The translations under genes were made by a program, and so were the position numbers. A stretch of DNA of 64,000 nucleotides, taken from CAWABB01 sp963780165. Lineage in GTDB: Bacteria > Bacteroidota > Ignavibacteria > UBA10030 > UBA6906. The notes under the pieces are model-generated. The model had not been told where the DNA came from. It saw nothing but the letters and a program-made list of their open reading frames with translations, and did no database searches. Location of the stretch: NCBI GenBank assembly GCA_963780165.1, contig CAWABB010000001.1, positions 1,550,001 to 1,614,000 of the forward strand, read 5' to 3'. How positions within the stretch are numbered: position 1 is the first letter of the stretch; every line of letters starts with the position of its first letter. This document shows, piece by piece, positions 26,411 through 35,948 of this stretch.

Positions 26411-28839
26411 GATGTCGAATGCCCTGTTCCGTTTGTCCGGCGAAGTGAGACGATGACCACAGTATCAGAACCAGCCGGCGACACGGGAAGGACCGGCGCT
26501 CCGCCGTCTGCGGGCAGCGGGAGTGCCGTGCCATTCAGCAGAATTTCTGCGACTCCGTGCCCTGTGTTGCCGGGGTTCTTCACCTCAAAGCGATACGTTG
26601 CTCCCCTGAAGATGCGCACAACGCTGAAGGATTTCCACTCTGCGGGGATACACGGATCGACCGTGATCCCCTCAATGGTCGGGCGGATGCCGAGCATCCA
26701 ATCGAGGACCACCCGGAAGTACCACGCCGCGGACCCTGTGTACCAGGTCCATCCCCCGCGGCCGAAGTAGCCCGAGTCCGGGCCTTCGATGTTGCCCGAT
26801 GTCACGTAGGGTTCAGCAACGTACTCGTCCGGGTCCTGGCCTCGGACGACCGGATTGATCTTTCTCGCCATCCTGTATGCGGCCTCGGTCCGCTTAAGCC
26901 TGGCCGCCGCCATCACCGCCCACGTGGCTGCATGAGTGTATACTCCCCCATTCTCCCGCATCCCGGCAGCGTACCGGGACAAATACCCGATGGTGGCATC
27001 GGGAACCGTATACGCGGGGCGCAGGAGCACGGGGCCTACCTTGGTCTCGAGCTCCCGCTCAACCACATCCATGACCTGTTTCGCGCGAGCCTGGTCCGCG
27101 ACACCCGTGATCACAGCCCACGTCTGCGCGTTCAGGAAGACACGGCCTTCAGAATTTCTCGCGCTGCCGATCCTCTCGCCGTCATCCTTCGTCGCCCGGA
27201 AATACCAGTCGCCATCCCATCCGTGCGTGTTCAGCGCCGATCGAAGCGCATCCGCCCGGGTCTGATAGAGGCTGCTGCGGGCGGTGTCGCCTCGTCGTGC
27301 GGCGAGGGACGAGAAATCATTCAGAATGCCGTACAGGAAATGGCCCAGCCATACCGACTCGCCCTTCATGTCAATGCCGACCGCGTTCAGTCCGTCGTTC
27401 CAGTCTCCCCCGCCGATGAGAGGCAGGCCGCGCTTGCTGAATCGCTCCAGCGCATGGTCAATGGCCCGCGTGCAATGCTCATAGAGGGATATGGGCGCCG
27501 GATCATCGACGAAGGGCTCCTTCAGATCGAAGATCCCCAGATCCCCGGTTTCCTGGATGAAGCTGTGGACGACGTACGGGAGCCACAACAGGTTATCGGA
27601 GATCGTGTTCTTCAGCCCGATTTCCGACATGGGGTGCCACCAGTGATAGACTGACCCGTTTCGAAACTGATGACGGGCATGCAGGAGAATCTGGTCCCTG
27701 GTGAGGCTCGCATCGATGGGCAGGAACACCTGGCTGTCCTGCAACTGATCCCGGAAACCAAACGCCCCGCCTGTCTGATAGTACGCCGTTCTCCCCCACA
27801 GCCTCCCCGATATCGCCTGGTACTTCAGCCAGGTGTTCAGCATGACATCCAGAGCAGGGTCAGGGGTCTGGACGCGCACGGTCCCGAGCATACGGTCCCA
27901 CCGCTGTCGCATTGCGTTGAAAGCGTCGTCGACGTTCCGGGCAGAGCGATACTTCTTCGTGAGGTCGCGGGCCTGCTCCGCGGAATCCGCCGCTCCGAGC
28001 GTGAATACAAGCGTGGTGCTTGCGCCCGCCTTCAGCGTCACATCGACCTGGAGACTCCCGACAGGATCGAGCCAGTTCCCGGCGTGCCGACCCAGCCTCC
28101 CGCGGCGCACGGCCTCAGGCATGGCAACGGAACCGTACATGCCAAGTACTGCCTGTTTGTCCGTATCGAACGAGGACGGCCGCTTGCTGCAAGAATGGAA
28201 CGCCACAAAGGGCCAGTCAGTGTTCCAGTGCCCGCGCTCGGCGGGCACCTCCCACAGGCGTTTCGTAGCCATGACGGCGTGGGAGGCGGCCTCAAAGCGG
28301 GTTTCGATGAACGACCTGTGAAACTCGCGGTGCCAGTCCGGCGCCGCCCCCAGCCCCCATTCAAAGTACGTGAAAAGCTTCAGCGAGCGCGTGCGCCGGG
28401 ACGTGTTCGTGACGGTCAGCCGCCAGAGCTCGATGGGTTCGTCGTTCGGGACAAACACGAGCAGTTCCGTGGCGATTCCGTGTGTCTTTGACTCAATGCA
28501 CGAATACCCGACACCGTGCCTGCAGCGGTACGATTGGGGTTTTGCGCAGACGGGCTTCCATCCCGCGGACCACACGCGACCCGATTCGTCCCGCAGGTAG
28601 ATGTACTTCCCCCACTCATCCCGGATCAGGTCCTGATCCCAACGCGTAATACGATTCAACTGTGCGTGTGTGCGCCAGCTGTAGCCGCCCCCCGTCTGGG
28701 AGACTGCCACGCCGTAGTCCCCGTTGCTGATCACGTTGATCCAGGGGCGTGGCGTCGTCGGCCGGGTGATCACGTACTCCCGGCCATCCTGTGAGAAACC
28801 ACCGTACTTCGTCTTCAGGCCACCAGGTTTTGGCTGCAT
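26407..28839 (-). CDS. GH94 family beta-glycoside phosphorylase
   Basis: The protein has 810 residues, the usual size for cellobiose/chitobiose-type GH94 enzymes. It opens with KYGGFSQDGREYVITRPTTP and carries GGGDWNDGLNAVG, whose second Asp (about residue 482) is the general acid of the family. FLNAQTWAVI and YVTSGNIEGPDSGYFGRG are also typical. There is no signal peptide, so it is cytoplasmic. It would cleave a beta-linked glucosyl disaccharide or oligosaccharide with phosphate to give glucose 1-phosphate. Beside two GH144 proteins, a beta-1,2 (sophorose-type) activity is attractive. Cellobiose phosphorylase is the main alternative, since characterised 1,2-beta-oligoglucan phosphorylases are usually longer. 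Confidence 0.88.
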   Translation of the reverse strand: MQPKPGGLKTKYGGFSQDGREYVITRPTTPRPWINVISNGDYGVAVSQTGGGYSWRTHAQLNRITRWDQDLIRDEWGKYIYLRDESGRVWSAGWKPVCAKPQSYRCRHGVGYSCIESKTHGIATELLVFVPNDEPIELWRLTVTNTSRRTRSLKLFTYFEWGLGAAPDWHREFHRSFIETRFEAASHAVMATKRLWEVPAERGHWNTDWPFVAFHSCSKRPSSFDTDKQAVLGMYGSVAMPEAVRRGRLGRHAGNWLDPVGSLQVDVTLKAGASTTLVFTLGAADSAEQARDLTKKYRSARNVDDAFNAMRQRWDRMLGTVRVQTPDPALDVMLNTWLKYQAISGRLWGRTAYYQTGGAFGFRDQLQDSQVFLPIDASLTRDQILLHARHQFRNGSVYHWWHPMSEIGLKNTISDNLLWLPYVVHSFIQETGDLGIFDLKEPFVDDPAPISLYEHCTRAIDHALERFSKRGLPLIGGGDWNDGLNAVGIDMKGESVWLGHFLYGILNDFSSLAARRGDTARSSLYQTRADALRSALNTHGWDGDWYFRATKDDGERIGSARNSEGRVFLNAQTWAVITGVADQARAKQVMDVVERELETKVGPVLLRPAYTVPDATIGYLSRYAAGMRENGGVYTHAATWAVMAAARLKRTEAAYRMARKINPVVRGQDPDEYVAEPYVTSGNIEGPDSGYFGRGGWTWYTGSAAWYFRVVLDWMLGIRPTIEGITVDPCIPAEWKSFSVVRIFRGATYRFEVKNPGNTGHGVAEILLNGTALPLPADGGAPVLPVSPAGSDTVVIVSLRRTNGTGHSTS

Positions 28840-28866
28840 AGTCTCAATGGTCGTCTCCGGGCTGTC

Positions 28867-29874
28867 CTAGAAACCAAGCCCGAGGGTCAGATGGTGAAGG
28901 CTCCCGAGTTGCTTGTGGGCAGTCCAAGCATAGTCAAACCGCACAAGGTATCCAAGCCCGTCCCACATCAGCCCGGCTCCGGCTGTCAATCCATATTCTG
29001 AATCCGTTTGAAAGAGGCTGTTGTAGCCGACCCGGAGCGCCATAACTCTCCGGAACGTCCACTCCGCGCCGAGGTTGACACATTCCGAATTGTCGCTCGG
29101 ATGCTGTGCCTCCAATGCGAATTCCAGCCCGTTTGATTCATCGATCTTCAGGGGGTACCCGAGGCCGATCCGGAAGACAATGGGCATCGAAAACTCATCC
29201 GTCTTGATCTCGCCGGGGACACTGCTGTTGTCCCCGTAACGGTCCGGGTCCATGTCGTACCGGATGTAGAGATCCGTGCCTTCGTACTTCCCCTTTGAGC
29301 CGAAATTCGAGAGGCTTGCTCCGATGCGAAGCCCGCCTGGGGAGAGCTCGTACAGCGTCCCAAGATTGACGCCGAAGACCGCTATGGAGCTGTGAAGGAT
29401 CCGCTCGGTAACGTAGTTCGCCTGGAGGCCAAGCGTGAACCGGTCGGTCAGGCGCATCGCGTACGCGACGCCGACCAGCAGGTCGTTCACCGAGTACCGT
29501 TCTCCTGTCCCGAGGGGCTGTTGCACAGTGGTGACGTCGATGTCGCCGGAATTCAAATTTGTGACGAACGCAGCCAGCGTGCCGAACCCTTCGATCGAGA
29601 ACGATGCGCCAGCATGGATGAGCGAGATACCCGCGAACCATATCTCATGCGAGAACTGGATATCGGAACGGTTGAGCATGGCGAGCGCACCGGGGTTGTA
29701 GAACGCCGAGAATACCTCCGCCGACGCTGTGACGCCGGCCCCACCCATGGCGGCAGTGCGCGCACTCGGTTCAATGAGGGTGAATTGGCCGATGGTTGTG
29801 CCAGTCTTGGATTGCGCGCTGACTGCGGCCGCAAGCAGCGCGAGCAGGCATCCTGTCCACAATGTCCGAATCAT
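28867..29874 (-). CDS. PorV/PorQ-family outer-membrane protein
   Basis: The protein has 335 residues with a signal peptide (ending AAVSAQ) and a predicted FadL/PorV-like beta-barrel: SARTAAMGGAGVTASAEVFSAFYNPGALA at the N-terminus (split by variable positions in relatives) and alternating strands to the terminal LTLGLGF. PorV is the outer-membrane shuttle that carries T9SS cargo to the attachment complex. A locus-specific paralogue next to several T9SS cargo genes could serve them, or it could be a substrate porin. It follows the 1092-residue surface protein by 17 bases. Confidence 0.78.
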   Translation of the reverse strand: MIRTLWTGCLLALLAAAVSAQSKTGTTIGQFTLIEPSARTAAMGGAGVTASAEVFSAFYNPGALAMLNRSDIQFSHEIWFAGISLIHAGASFSIEGFGTLAAFVTNLNSGDIDVTTVQQPLGTGERYSVNDLLVGVAYAMRLTDRFTLGLQANYVTERILHSSIAVFGVNLGTLYELSPGGLRIGASLSNFGSKGKYEGTDLYIRYDMDPDRYGDNSSVPGEIKTDEFSMPIVFRIGLGYPLKIDESNGLEFALEAQHPSDNSECVNLGAEWTFRRVMALRVGYNSLFQTDSEYGLTAGAGLMWDGLGYLVRFDYAWTAHKQLGSLHHLTLGLGF

Positions 29875-29891
29875 GGCTTCCTCCGCGCGGG

Positions 29892-32800
29892 CTATTTGAT
29901 GATCGCGAACTTGCCGATGAACGGGTCGACACCATCCGCCTCAACGTGGTAGACGAAAAGCCCGGGCGCGACGTCAAGGTTGTCTTTTGTCCGCAGGTTC
30001 CAGGGGACGAAGCCGTCGTTGCCGCCGTCGTGGCGGAGGGTCTGGACCAGGTGGCCCGCGACGGTATAGATGCGGATCACGGCTCCTGCCGGAAGGCCCC
30101 GGAATTCAATCCGGCGCTCGCCGCGGCCAGTGACTGCAAAACGCTCCGGCTCGAAATCTGCCGCCCCGACATACGGGTTCGGGACGACATACGGCCCGCC
30201 GCGATACTGTTCCTTGGCGAGCGCCGGGTCCACGACCTGCCCCGCGACGTTGAAGTCGAAGAGGTCGTCCGCGCTGAAGGGCCGCAGAATCGCGGCATCG
30301 TACACGTCTCCCGGCGCCGGACGCACGAGAGGGCCGATCTCGGACTGGCCGGTCGTGTCGATCTGGATGCGCCAGGTGATGCGCGGCGTTGGATCCCCCG
30401 CGATGTACGTAACAACGTCGATGAAATCAGCCGGCGACCCGAGCGTGCTGTCATTGTCCGCATCGAAGAAATAGAACGGAAGCCGCAGAGGGCCACCCGC
30501 AGCCGCCGCCGTGATGGAGAACTTCACCGGAATGGGGTCACCAATGATCGACAGGAGACTTGTGTCAATATACGTCGCCGCGAACCGGATCGAGAGGTCA
30601 TCCGGGTACCCGCTCCGGCGAATGTCTGTCGAGTCCTCATCGCGGTTGGTGATCCGCAGCCGTGCGTTGCTGATACTCCCCGGCACAAAGGCACTGTTGA
30701 CACTGTCAAGAACCGGGATGTCAGGAGTGGAGATCACCGGCAGTAGACCCGCCCCCACCGGGCCGCGGCCCTCCCCGTGAAAATCAGTCCCGAAACTGAA
30801 CACAGCCCGCTGGGCGACACTGTCAAACAGCTCATACCGTGACGCGTGGATCAACCGGGGCGCCTCAGTGTAGAAACGCACCTGGTATGTCCCTGCCGAT
30901 GGCACCTCCTTGGATTCCACCACCCTGACGTCGACCGACCCACTCCCCTGCCCTGACGCCTGCCGCACGCGAGACGCGCTGGCAGGCACGTAGCCCGCAA
31001 CCTTCGGGTTCGGACGGGCCACCGTGACATTCGGAGGGAGAACCGTACCGCCCCGGAGTGTGCGCGAGACGGTGATGGCATTCTCCGACGGATAGAACCC
31101 GAGCGAGTCCGACCCCCGGTCATACGCGCATACCGCGTAGTAGTACTCCTGCCCGTTCGTGACCGTCGTGTCTGTGAACGTGTGCATCAGGCCTGAATTC
31201 GTACCGAGATCGTAAGCGACGCCCTCCACAACCTGGGGCGAGAACCCGCTCTTATCGTTCACCAGATCGAACTGGGCAATGGGCTTCCCGTTCCCGAATG
31301 GGCCTGTCCCCCGCGCGTTCGAAATGGTCTTGGGATCCCGGAACTCCGGGTCCGTCGAACGGTAAACCCGGTACCCCTCAAAATCGTTTCCCCGTGTGAT
31401 GGGGTCGATCCCGCGTTCGGATACCTCACTCCAGCTCAGCCTCACGTATCCATCCCCCGCCTCGCTGCGAACCACAGGAATCGGTGGCGGCACGGCAAAC
31501 TGATAGTTGGCGTTGTAGATCTGCTGGACCGTCTTGACCTGTGTGCGCAACTCCTGGAGATTGGCTCCGTACGCGAGGGCCAGGCTAAAGCGCTCGCGCT
31601 TGCCCGCAGGCAGTCGGAACGGCCCGGAGGCGAATAGGAAACCGATATTGTAGTTGAGCACAACGGCGGAGTCAAAGCGCGCTGCCGGAGTGGGGCTCGA
31701 GAACATGTCGTAAAGCTGGGGAGGCCACAGCCCGTAGAACACGATGTCATCCTTCGGATCCTGCGTGGACGGGCCCCTGATCCTGTTCATCTTGAATCCC
31801 GTCAGGCCGATCTGATCGGATTCGTCCTTGTCGGTCTGGTTGAAATCCGGCTCCCCATCGGTGGGCCTGCCATCATTCTCCCCGGGATCCATGGTCCCCG
31901 CCAGGCCATCGGCACCGACGTCATCGTAATCTTGAACCCATGTCAGATTCTCGTCCCCGGTCCACCCCCGCCCTACCTTGTACGCCGGCCTGGTCTCGAG
32001 GCTGCCGTAAAACGCCTCAAACTTCGAAAGGTTGTACCGCGCCTGGACGTACGCCCGAATATTGTCCTGGCCGATGATTTCGGTCCCCGCATCATTGTCC
32101 CGCAGCTCGTCGGTGATGCCATCGTTGTCGTTGTCCAGGCCGTCCGTCGAGTTGCCCGGTGTCTCCAGATACGCGTAGCCGAGATACCCGGTCGGGATAC
32201 AGTTGCCGCTGAGCGCGGTGCCGTGCCCGAACTTGTCCCACGTGTAGACGAGATTGAGCCCGAGGGACCGGTCAAAGTATGCATTGTCATCGTCGGACTC
32301 GGCGATTCCATCACACGAGTATGCCGATCCGCCGACCCCCGAATCCATGTAGAGACCGAAAATGATATTGTCGTTGTAGTCCCTCGACCCCTCATTGACA
32401 ATGTCATAGTGCCAGAAGATGACATTGGCAGCCTGGGGGTTCGCCCACTGGAACCCACGCACTTCCACGCGAAGTCCCAGGCCGCGTCTGGTCGTATCCC
32501 GGTTGCGGTCGGGGTAGAAGTCCCACTTGTCATAATAGTCATCATCCATGACGAAGTAGCTCTCCTGGTCCGCGTTCGGGCGCTTCCCGAAATACCCGTT
32601 CCAGCTGCCGGCCCACCCCGGGTCAAACGGATCGGCCAGCTTGTCCGGCCACGTTTCCGGCCACGTGCGGGAATCGTTGCTGATGGCGATCGACCGCCCG
32701 ACATTCCGTGTGGCGTCCGCCTCCAGATAGCCGGGACGGGGTTCAAACCGCATGATCTTGCTCGTGTACGGGCTCTGCTCCTGGCGTTCCCGGTACCCTG

Positions 32801-33170
32801 TCTCCATGATGTATGCGTCGGCGCCGTTGCGCTGCATGACCCTGGCGAGCACGAACGGGGTGATGCCGTCCGTGTAGTTCATGCCCGAGCCCTTCGGGAC
32901 CTCGGCGGAGTGGAAAATCGAGAGGTCAACATTGATCGGGTCGTCAGGATAGTCTCCGACCATTCCGAAGTTGTGGAAGACGGTGCGGATGGTGCTGGCA
33001 TCATGCGTGCCGGATCGTTCCGCGGTATTGGTGCCCCGCTGCGATTTCGGGACAACCGGTTGGAGCCCGCCCTGGGCCCACAGTGTGGCTGTCGCTGCCA
33101 CGGTCATCGCAATGAGACGTGGAAGGAATCGCGGGAGTGACCGCATCGGAGACCTGCCGTTGTGTGTCAT
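29892..33170 (-). CDS. Large secreted surface protein with FnIII-like domain and C-terminal sorting-like domain
   Basis: The protein has 1092 residues from the ATG at 33170, which lies 10 bases after the TonB receptor stop; the longer open frame would overlap that gene by 180 bases. The first Met is followed by a signal peptide ending near TLWAQ. The body is acidic and Asp/Asn-rich (for example DGLDNDNDGITDELRD, a thrombospondin-3/calcium-binding-like run). A fibronectin III-like segment (EAGDGYVRLSWSEVSERG) follows. The C-terminus has VPNPYVGAADFEPERF and a RIYTVAGHLVQTL strand pair ending KFAIIK, resembling but not matching the usual T9SS tail. Function is not recognised. Its place between TonB receptor and PorV-like gene suggests a surface glycan-binding partner. 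Confidence 0.7.
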   Translation of the reverse strand: MTHNGRSPMRSLPRFLPRLIAMTVAATATLWAQGGLQPVVPKSQRGTNTAERSGTHDASTIRTVFHNFGMVGDYPDDPINVDLSIFHSAEVPKGSGMNYTDGITPFVLARVMQRNGADAYIMETGYRERQEQSPYTSKIMRFEPRPGYLEADATRNVGRSIAISNDSRTWPETWPDKLADPFDPGWAGSWNGYFGKRPNADQESYFVMDDDYYDKWDFYPDRNRDTTRRGLGLRVEVRGFQWANPQAANVIFWHYDIVNEGSRDYNDNIIFGLYMDSGVGGSAYSCDGIAESDDDNAYFDRSLGLNLVYTWDKFGHGTALSGNCIPTGYLGYAYLETPGNSTDGLDNDNDGITDELRDNDAGTEIIGQDNIRAYVQARYNLSKFEAFYGSLETRPAYKVGRGWTGDENLTWVQDYDDVGADGLAGTMDPGENDGRPTDGEPDFNQTDKDESDQIGLTGFKMNRIRGPSTQDPKDDIVFYGLWPPQLYDMFSSPTPAARFDSAVVLNYNIGFLFASGPFRLPAGKRERFSLALAYGANLQELRTQVKTVQQIYNANYQFAVPPPIPVVRSEAGDGYVRLSWSEVSERGIDPITRGNDFEGYRVYRSTDPEFRDPKTISNARGTGPFGNGKPIAQFDLVNDKSGFSPQVVEGVAYDLGTNSGLMHTFTDTTVTNGQEYYYAVCAYDRGSDSLGFYPSENAITVSRTLRGGTVLPPNVTVARPNPKVAGYVPASASRVRQASGQGSGSVDVRVVESKEVPSAGTYQVRFYTEAPRLIHASRYELFDSVAQRAVFSFGTDFHGEGRGPVGAGLLPVISTPDIPVLDSVNSAFVPGSISNARLRITNRDEDSTDIRRSGYPDDLSIRFAATYIDTSLLSIIGDPIPVKFSITAAAAGGPLRLPFYFFDADNDSTLGSPADFIDVVTYIAGDPTPRITWRIQIDTTGQSEIGPLVRPAPGDVYDAAILRPFSADDLFDFNVAGQVVDPALAKEQYRGGPYVVPNPYVGAADFEPERFAVTGRGERRIEFRGLPAGAVIRIYTVAGHLVQTLRHDGGNDGFVPWNLRTKDNLDVAPGLFVYHVEADGVDPFIGKFAIIK

Positions 33171-33180
33171 GCCGTGCTCG

Positions 33181-35841
33181 CTACAGCTGGATTCTGATTC
33201 CGAGTTCAATGCGCCGGGGCTGCGCGTACCTGCCGGGGTTGATGAGTGCTTCGGCGTCCGCCGCCGGATTGAGCGAATAGAACACCGTGCCTGTGGATGT
33301 AAACACAAACCCGTTCGTGTATCGCGTGTCAAACAGATTGAAGATCCGGAGACAGACACTCAGCCGGACGGGATCGATCGAGAAGAACTTCTCCGCACGA
33401 ACGTCAACCAGCGCCCAGACAGGCTTCGCGGAAGAGTTGCGCTCCAGCGAAGCCCCGAACCCTGACCCGATCGACGGCGTGTACGGACTGCCGTCGCCGT
33501 ATTTCAGAATGGCCGTGACAGAGTAGTCATTCTGCTCATACAGCGTGGCAGCGAAGTTGAGCGTGTGGCTCTGGTCCCAGTCAAACGGGATCTGACGGGG
33601 CCGGGGATCCTCTCCCGCAGCCGCACGGTTGGCCGTTTCCGTCGGATCGCTGGAGTTTCCCACCGCGTCCATGAAGGTATAATTGAGGGAAAAGGAGAGC
33701 GCCGATGACAATCGGTAGTCGACGGTCGCCTTGATGCCATAGATCGAACCGAAATCGACGTTGGTGAACCGGGCGTACGTCGCATCAGCGTATGTGTCGA
33801 TGAGCTCAACGCCGAGAAGGTCGCGGACGTCCTTGTAGAACACGGAGAGGTCGATGCCGACCATCCGGGCGAATTCCTGCTTGAAGCCGAACTCATACTG
33901 GACGGTGAACTCCGGGCGGATATCCGGGTTGCCCATGACACCATAGGACACCCCACCCTCCTGGAGATTCTCGAGGATGGAGTAGTCGGAGTTCGCGTAC
34001 AGATTGCCGAAGCCCGGCATCTGGTAGAAATGCCCGTAGGAAAAGTACAGCGCCCCCGTGGCAGTGATCGGATAGGACATGCCGAAACGTGGAGCGACAA
34101 CGAACTTCGTGGTGGTTTGCTGCGGCACGCTTTCGGGCGCGCCGGGAATAGCGTTGGCCGGATTCGCGGGATCGCTGGGCACCGAGGAATTGGCGTCGTA
34201 GTACTCCGCGCGAAGGCCGACACGGATCAGGAAGTCTGCCACCTCGATCCGGTCCTGTGCGAACAGGGCAAAGGTTGTCGGGAAGTATCGCTTCGTGTTC
34301 TGGGCAAGCGAATCCGCCACGATGTAGACGCGCGAGGCCGTTCCGCTGAGGATCTCATAGGAAAGGGTCCCGGGAGCCCCGAACCCCACGTCCGCGTACT
34401 GGAACTCGCCGCCCACCTTCAGGAGGTGCGCCTGCGACACCTGGCTCGTGAGTGATCCCTTGGCAACAAGGGCATTTGTCTTCTGTTCATACCTGCCGAT
34501 GTCGTATCCCTGGATAATGGCACCGAGCTCGTAGTTCACGTCGCCGCGAGGCGCGCCGGCTTCGTAGTACCGCTCATCCAGCGTGCTCCCAAACGCCAGA
34601 TCTGAGTAGGAGAAGTAGTTCTGCCGCAGGCTGACCGTGTAGAACGTGGTCGGGGAAAGCGTGTGTGTCCAGTCAAGGCCATGGACGAGCGCACGGCGCT
34701 CCTGTGTTCGCATACCGTCCGGGTTGAAGCGGTACTGGAAGTTGTTGGCCAGATTCTGGGAGAGGTTGCCAATCAACTGATAGCTGAGTTGGACATCTTG
34801 GAGGAGGCGTGTGGCGATCTTCACGTGCCCGGACCACTCTTCGTACTGGGACATCGAGACAACTTCGCTGTCGCCGGTCGGGCGGAACACCCGGGCGCTG
34901 AAATCAGACGTGTCGGTGGGGACAAATCTCCGCGTGCCGTAGAGTGCGCCGTCGTCGACGAAACGGCGGACGTTCACAAGGAAAGATGTGCCGGAAAGAC
35001 CGGTGGGGCCGCTGAGCGTCAGCGTCGCATTTCCGATTGCGGGGGGGAAGGATCCCTCTGCCTGCGGGAAATCCGCGGTGTTGCCGGGAAAGTACTCGCC
35101 CGTATACAGCTCGAGCGAGCCTTCAAACCGCTCCTCGGACCCGCTCCGCAGGATGGCATTGACGACACCGCTCATCGCCTGACCGTATTCCGCGTCGAAC
35201 GTGCCGCTGATGACCTGCACCTCCTGAAGCACCGAGCGATCGAGTTCAAGAACCGGCGAGTTGTCAAAGGGATTGTTGACCGACACCCCCTCGACCTGAT
35301 ACTGGACCTCTCCCGCGCGGCCGCCCCGGAAGTGGCCGTCGACCACTCCCGCCTGCAGGTTCACGACATCGTTGAGCGACTGCACCGGCAACATCTCTAT
35401 GTCGTCCTTGCTCAGGATCGCTACCGAGCTGGTCTGTCGCCTGTCCACAAGCGGGCGCTCCGCCACGGTCGTAACCTCACCAGCCTCGATCACCGCCTCT
35501 GCGACCGTGACGTTCACCGTCGCCGTCTGCCCGGATTCCACACGCACGCCGCGGATGATATTCGTCTGGTAGCCAACCGCGCTAACGCGGATATCGTACA
35601 TCCCCACCGGTATGTTGAGGATTGCATAATACCCCTGCGGATCCGCTGCGGCCCCGAGTGTGGTACCGACAATCATGACGTTGGCGCCGAGAACCCCCTG
35701 CTTCGCGTTGTCGACGATTTGCCCGGATATCTTCCCTCGCGTGTCTGCCAGGGAGACATCTGGTAGCAGAAGGAGCAACGACACGACGATTGAGCCCAGG
35801 ATCGCGGCAAACGTGTAATCACGGGAGGTGTTCACTCTCAT
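33181..35841 (-). CDS. TonB-dependent outer-membrane receptor with carboxypeptidase-like N-terminal domain
   Basis: The protein has 886 residues from the ATG at 35841, which follows GGGGGAG by nine bases. A signal peptide (ending VSLAD) precedes a CarboxypepD_reg-like domain (about 36-115: GKISGQIVDNAKQGVLGANV), a plug domain (SSVAILSKDDIEMLPVQSL, GGRAGEVQYQVEGVSVNNPF) and a 22-strand-type barrel ending in RRIELGIRIQL. It resembles SusC-type receptors in the N-terminal extension, but no SusD gene follows. It would import oligosaccharides with energy from TonB-ExbBD encoded elsewhere. It lies in the glycan locus after a two-module carbohydrate-binding protein. Confidence 0.88.
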   Translation of the reverse strand: MRVNTSRDYTFAAILGSIVVSLLLLLPDVSLADTRGKISGQIVDNAKQGVLGANVMIVGTTLGAAADPQGYYAILNIPVGMYDIRVSAVGYQTNIIRGVRVESGQTATVNVTVAEAVIEAGEVTTVAERPLVDRRQTSSVAILSKDDIEMLPVQSLNDVVNLQAGVVDGHFRGGRAGEVQYQVEGVSVNNPFDNSPVLELDRSVLQEVQVISGTFDAEYGQAMSGVVNAILRSGSEERFEGSLELYTGEYFPGNTADFPQAEGSFPPAIGNATLTLSGPTGLSGTSFLVNVRRFVDDGALYGTRRFVPTDTSDFSARVFRPTGDSEVVSMSQYEEWSGHVKIATRLLQDVQLSYQLIGNLSQNLANNFQYRFNPDGMRTQERRALVHGLDWTHTLSPTTFYTVSLRQNYFSYSDLAFGSTLDERYYEAGAPRGDVNYELGAIIQGYDIGRYEQKTNALVAKGSLTSQVSQAHLLKVGGEFQYADVGFGAPGTLSYEILSGTASRVYIVADSLAQNTKRYFPTTFALFAQDRIEVADFLIRVGLRAEYYDANSSVPSDPANPANAIPGAPESVPQQTTTKFVVAPRFGMSYPITATGALYFSYGHFYQMPGFGNLYANSDYSILENLQEGGVSYGVMGNPDIRPEFTVQYEFGFKQEFARMVGIDLSVFYKDVRDLLGVELIDTYADATYARFTNVDFGSIYGIKATVDYRLSSALSFSLNYTFMDAVGNSSDPTETANRAAAGEDPRPRQIPFDWDQSHTLNFAATLYEQNDYSVTAILKYGDGSPYTPSIGSGFGASLERNSSAKPVWALVDVRAEKFFSIDPVRLSVCLRIFNLFDTRYTNGFVFTSTGTVFYSLNPAADAEALINPGRYAQPRRIELGIRIQL

Positions 35842-35886
35842 GGCATGGGACTCCCCCATAGACACTGTCTGGCTGCGGTTGGGGTA

Positions 35887-35914
35887 CGCGGGCGGTCTCA
35901 TCGACTCGCCCGCG
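35887..35914 (-). other. GC-rich intergenic hairpin before the TonB receptor gene
   Basis: CGCGGGCG (35887-35894) pairs perfectly with CGCCCGCG (35907-35914). A further GGGGT/ACCCC pair lies outside. It sits 34 bases after one stop codon and 46 bases before the next start, with no T run, so it may separate or stabilise segments of the transcript rather than terminate it. Confidence 0.5.
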
Positions 35915-35948
35915 CGACCGTGGCGAAGCGATAACCCCGGGAAATGGA

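Noticed and set aside
33171..33359. N-terminal extension of the 1092-residue surface protein
   Set aside because: It would overlap the TonB receptor gene and displace a clear signal peptide.
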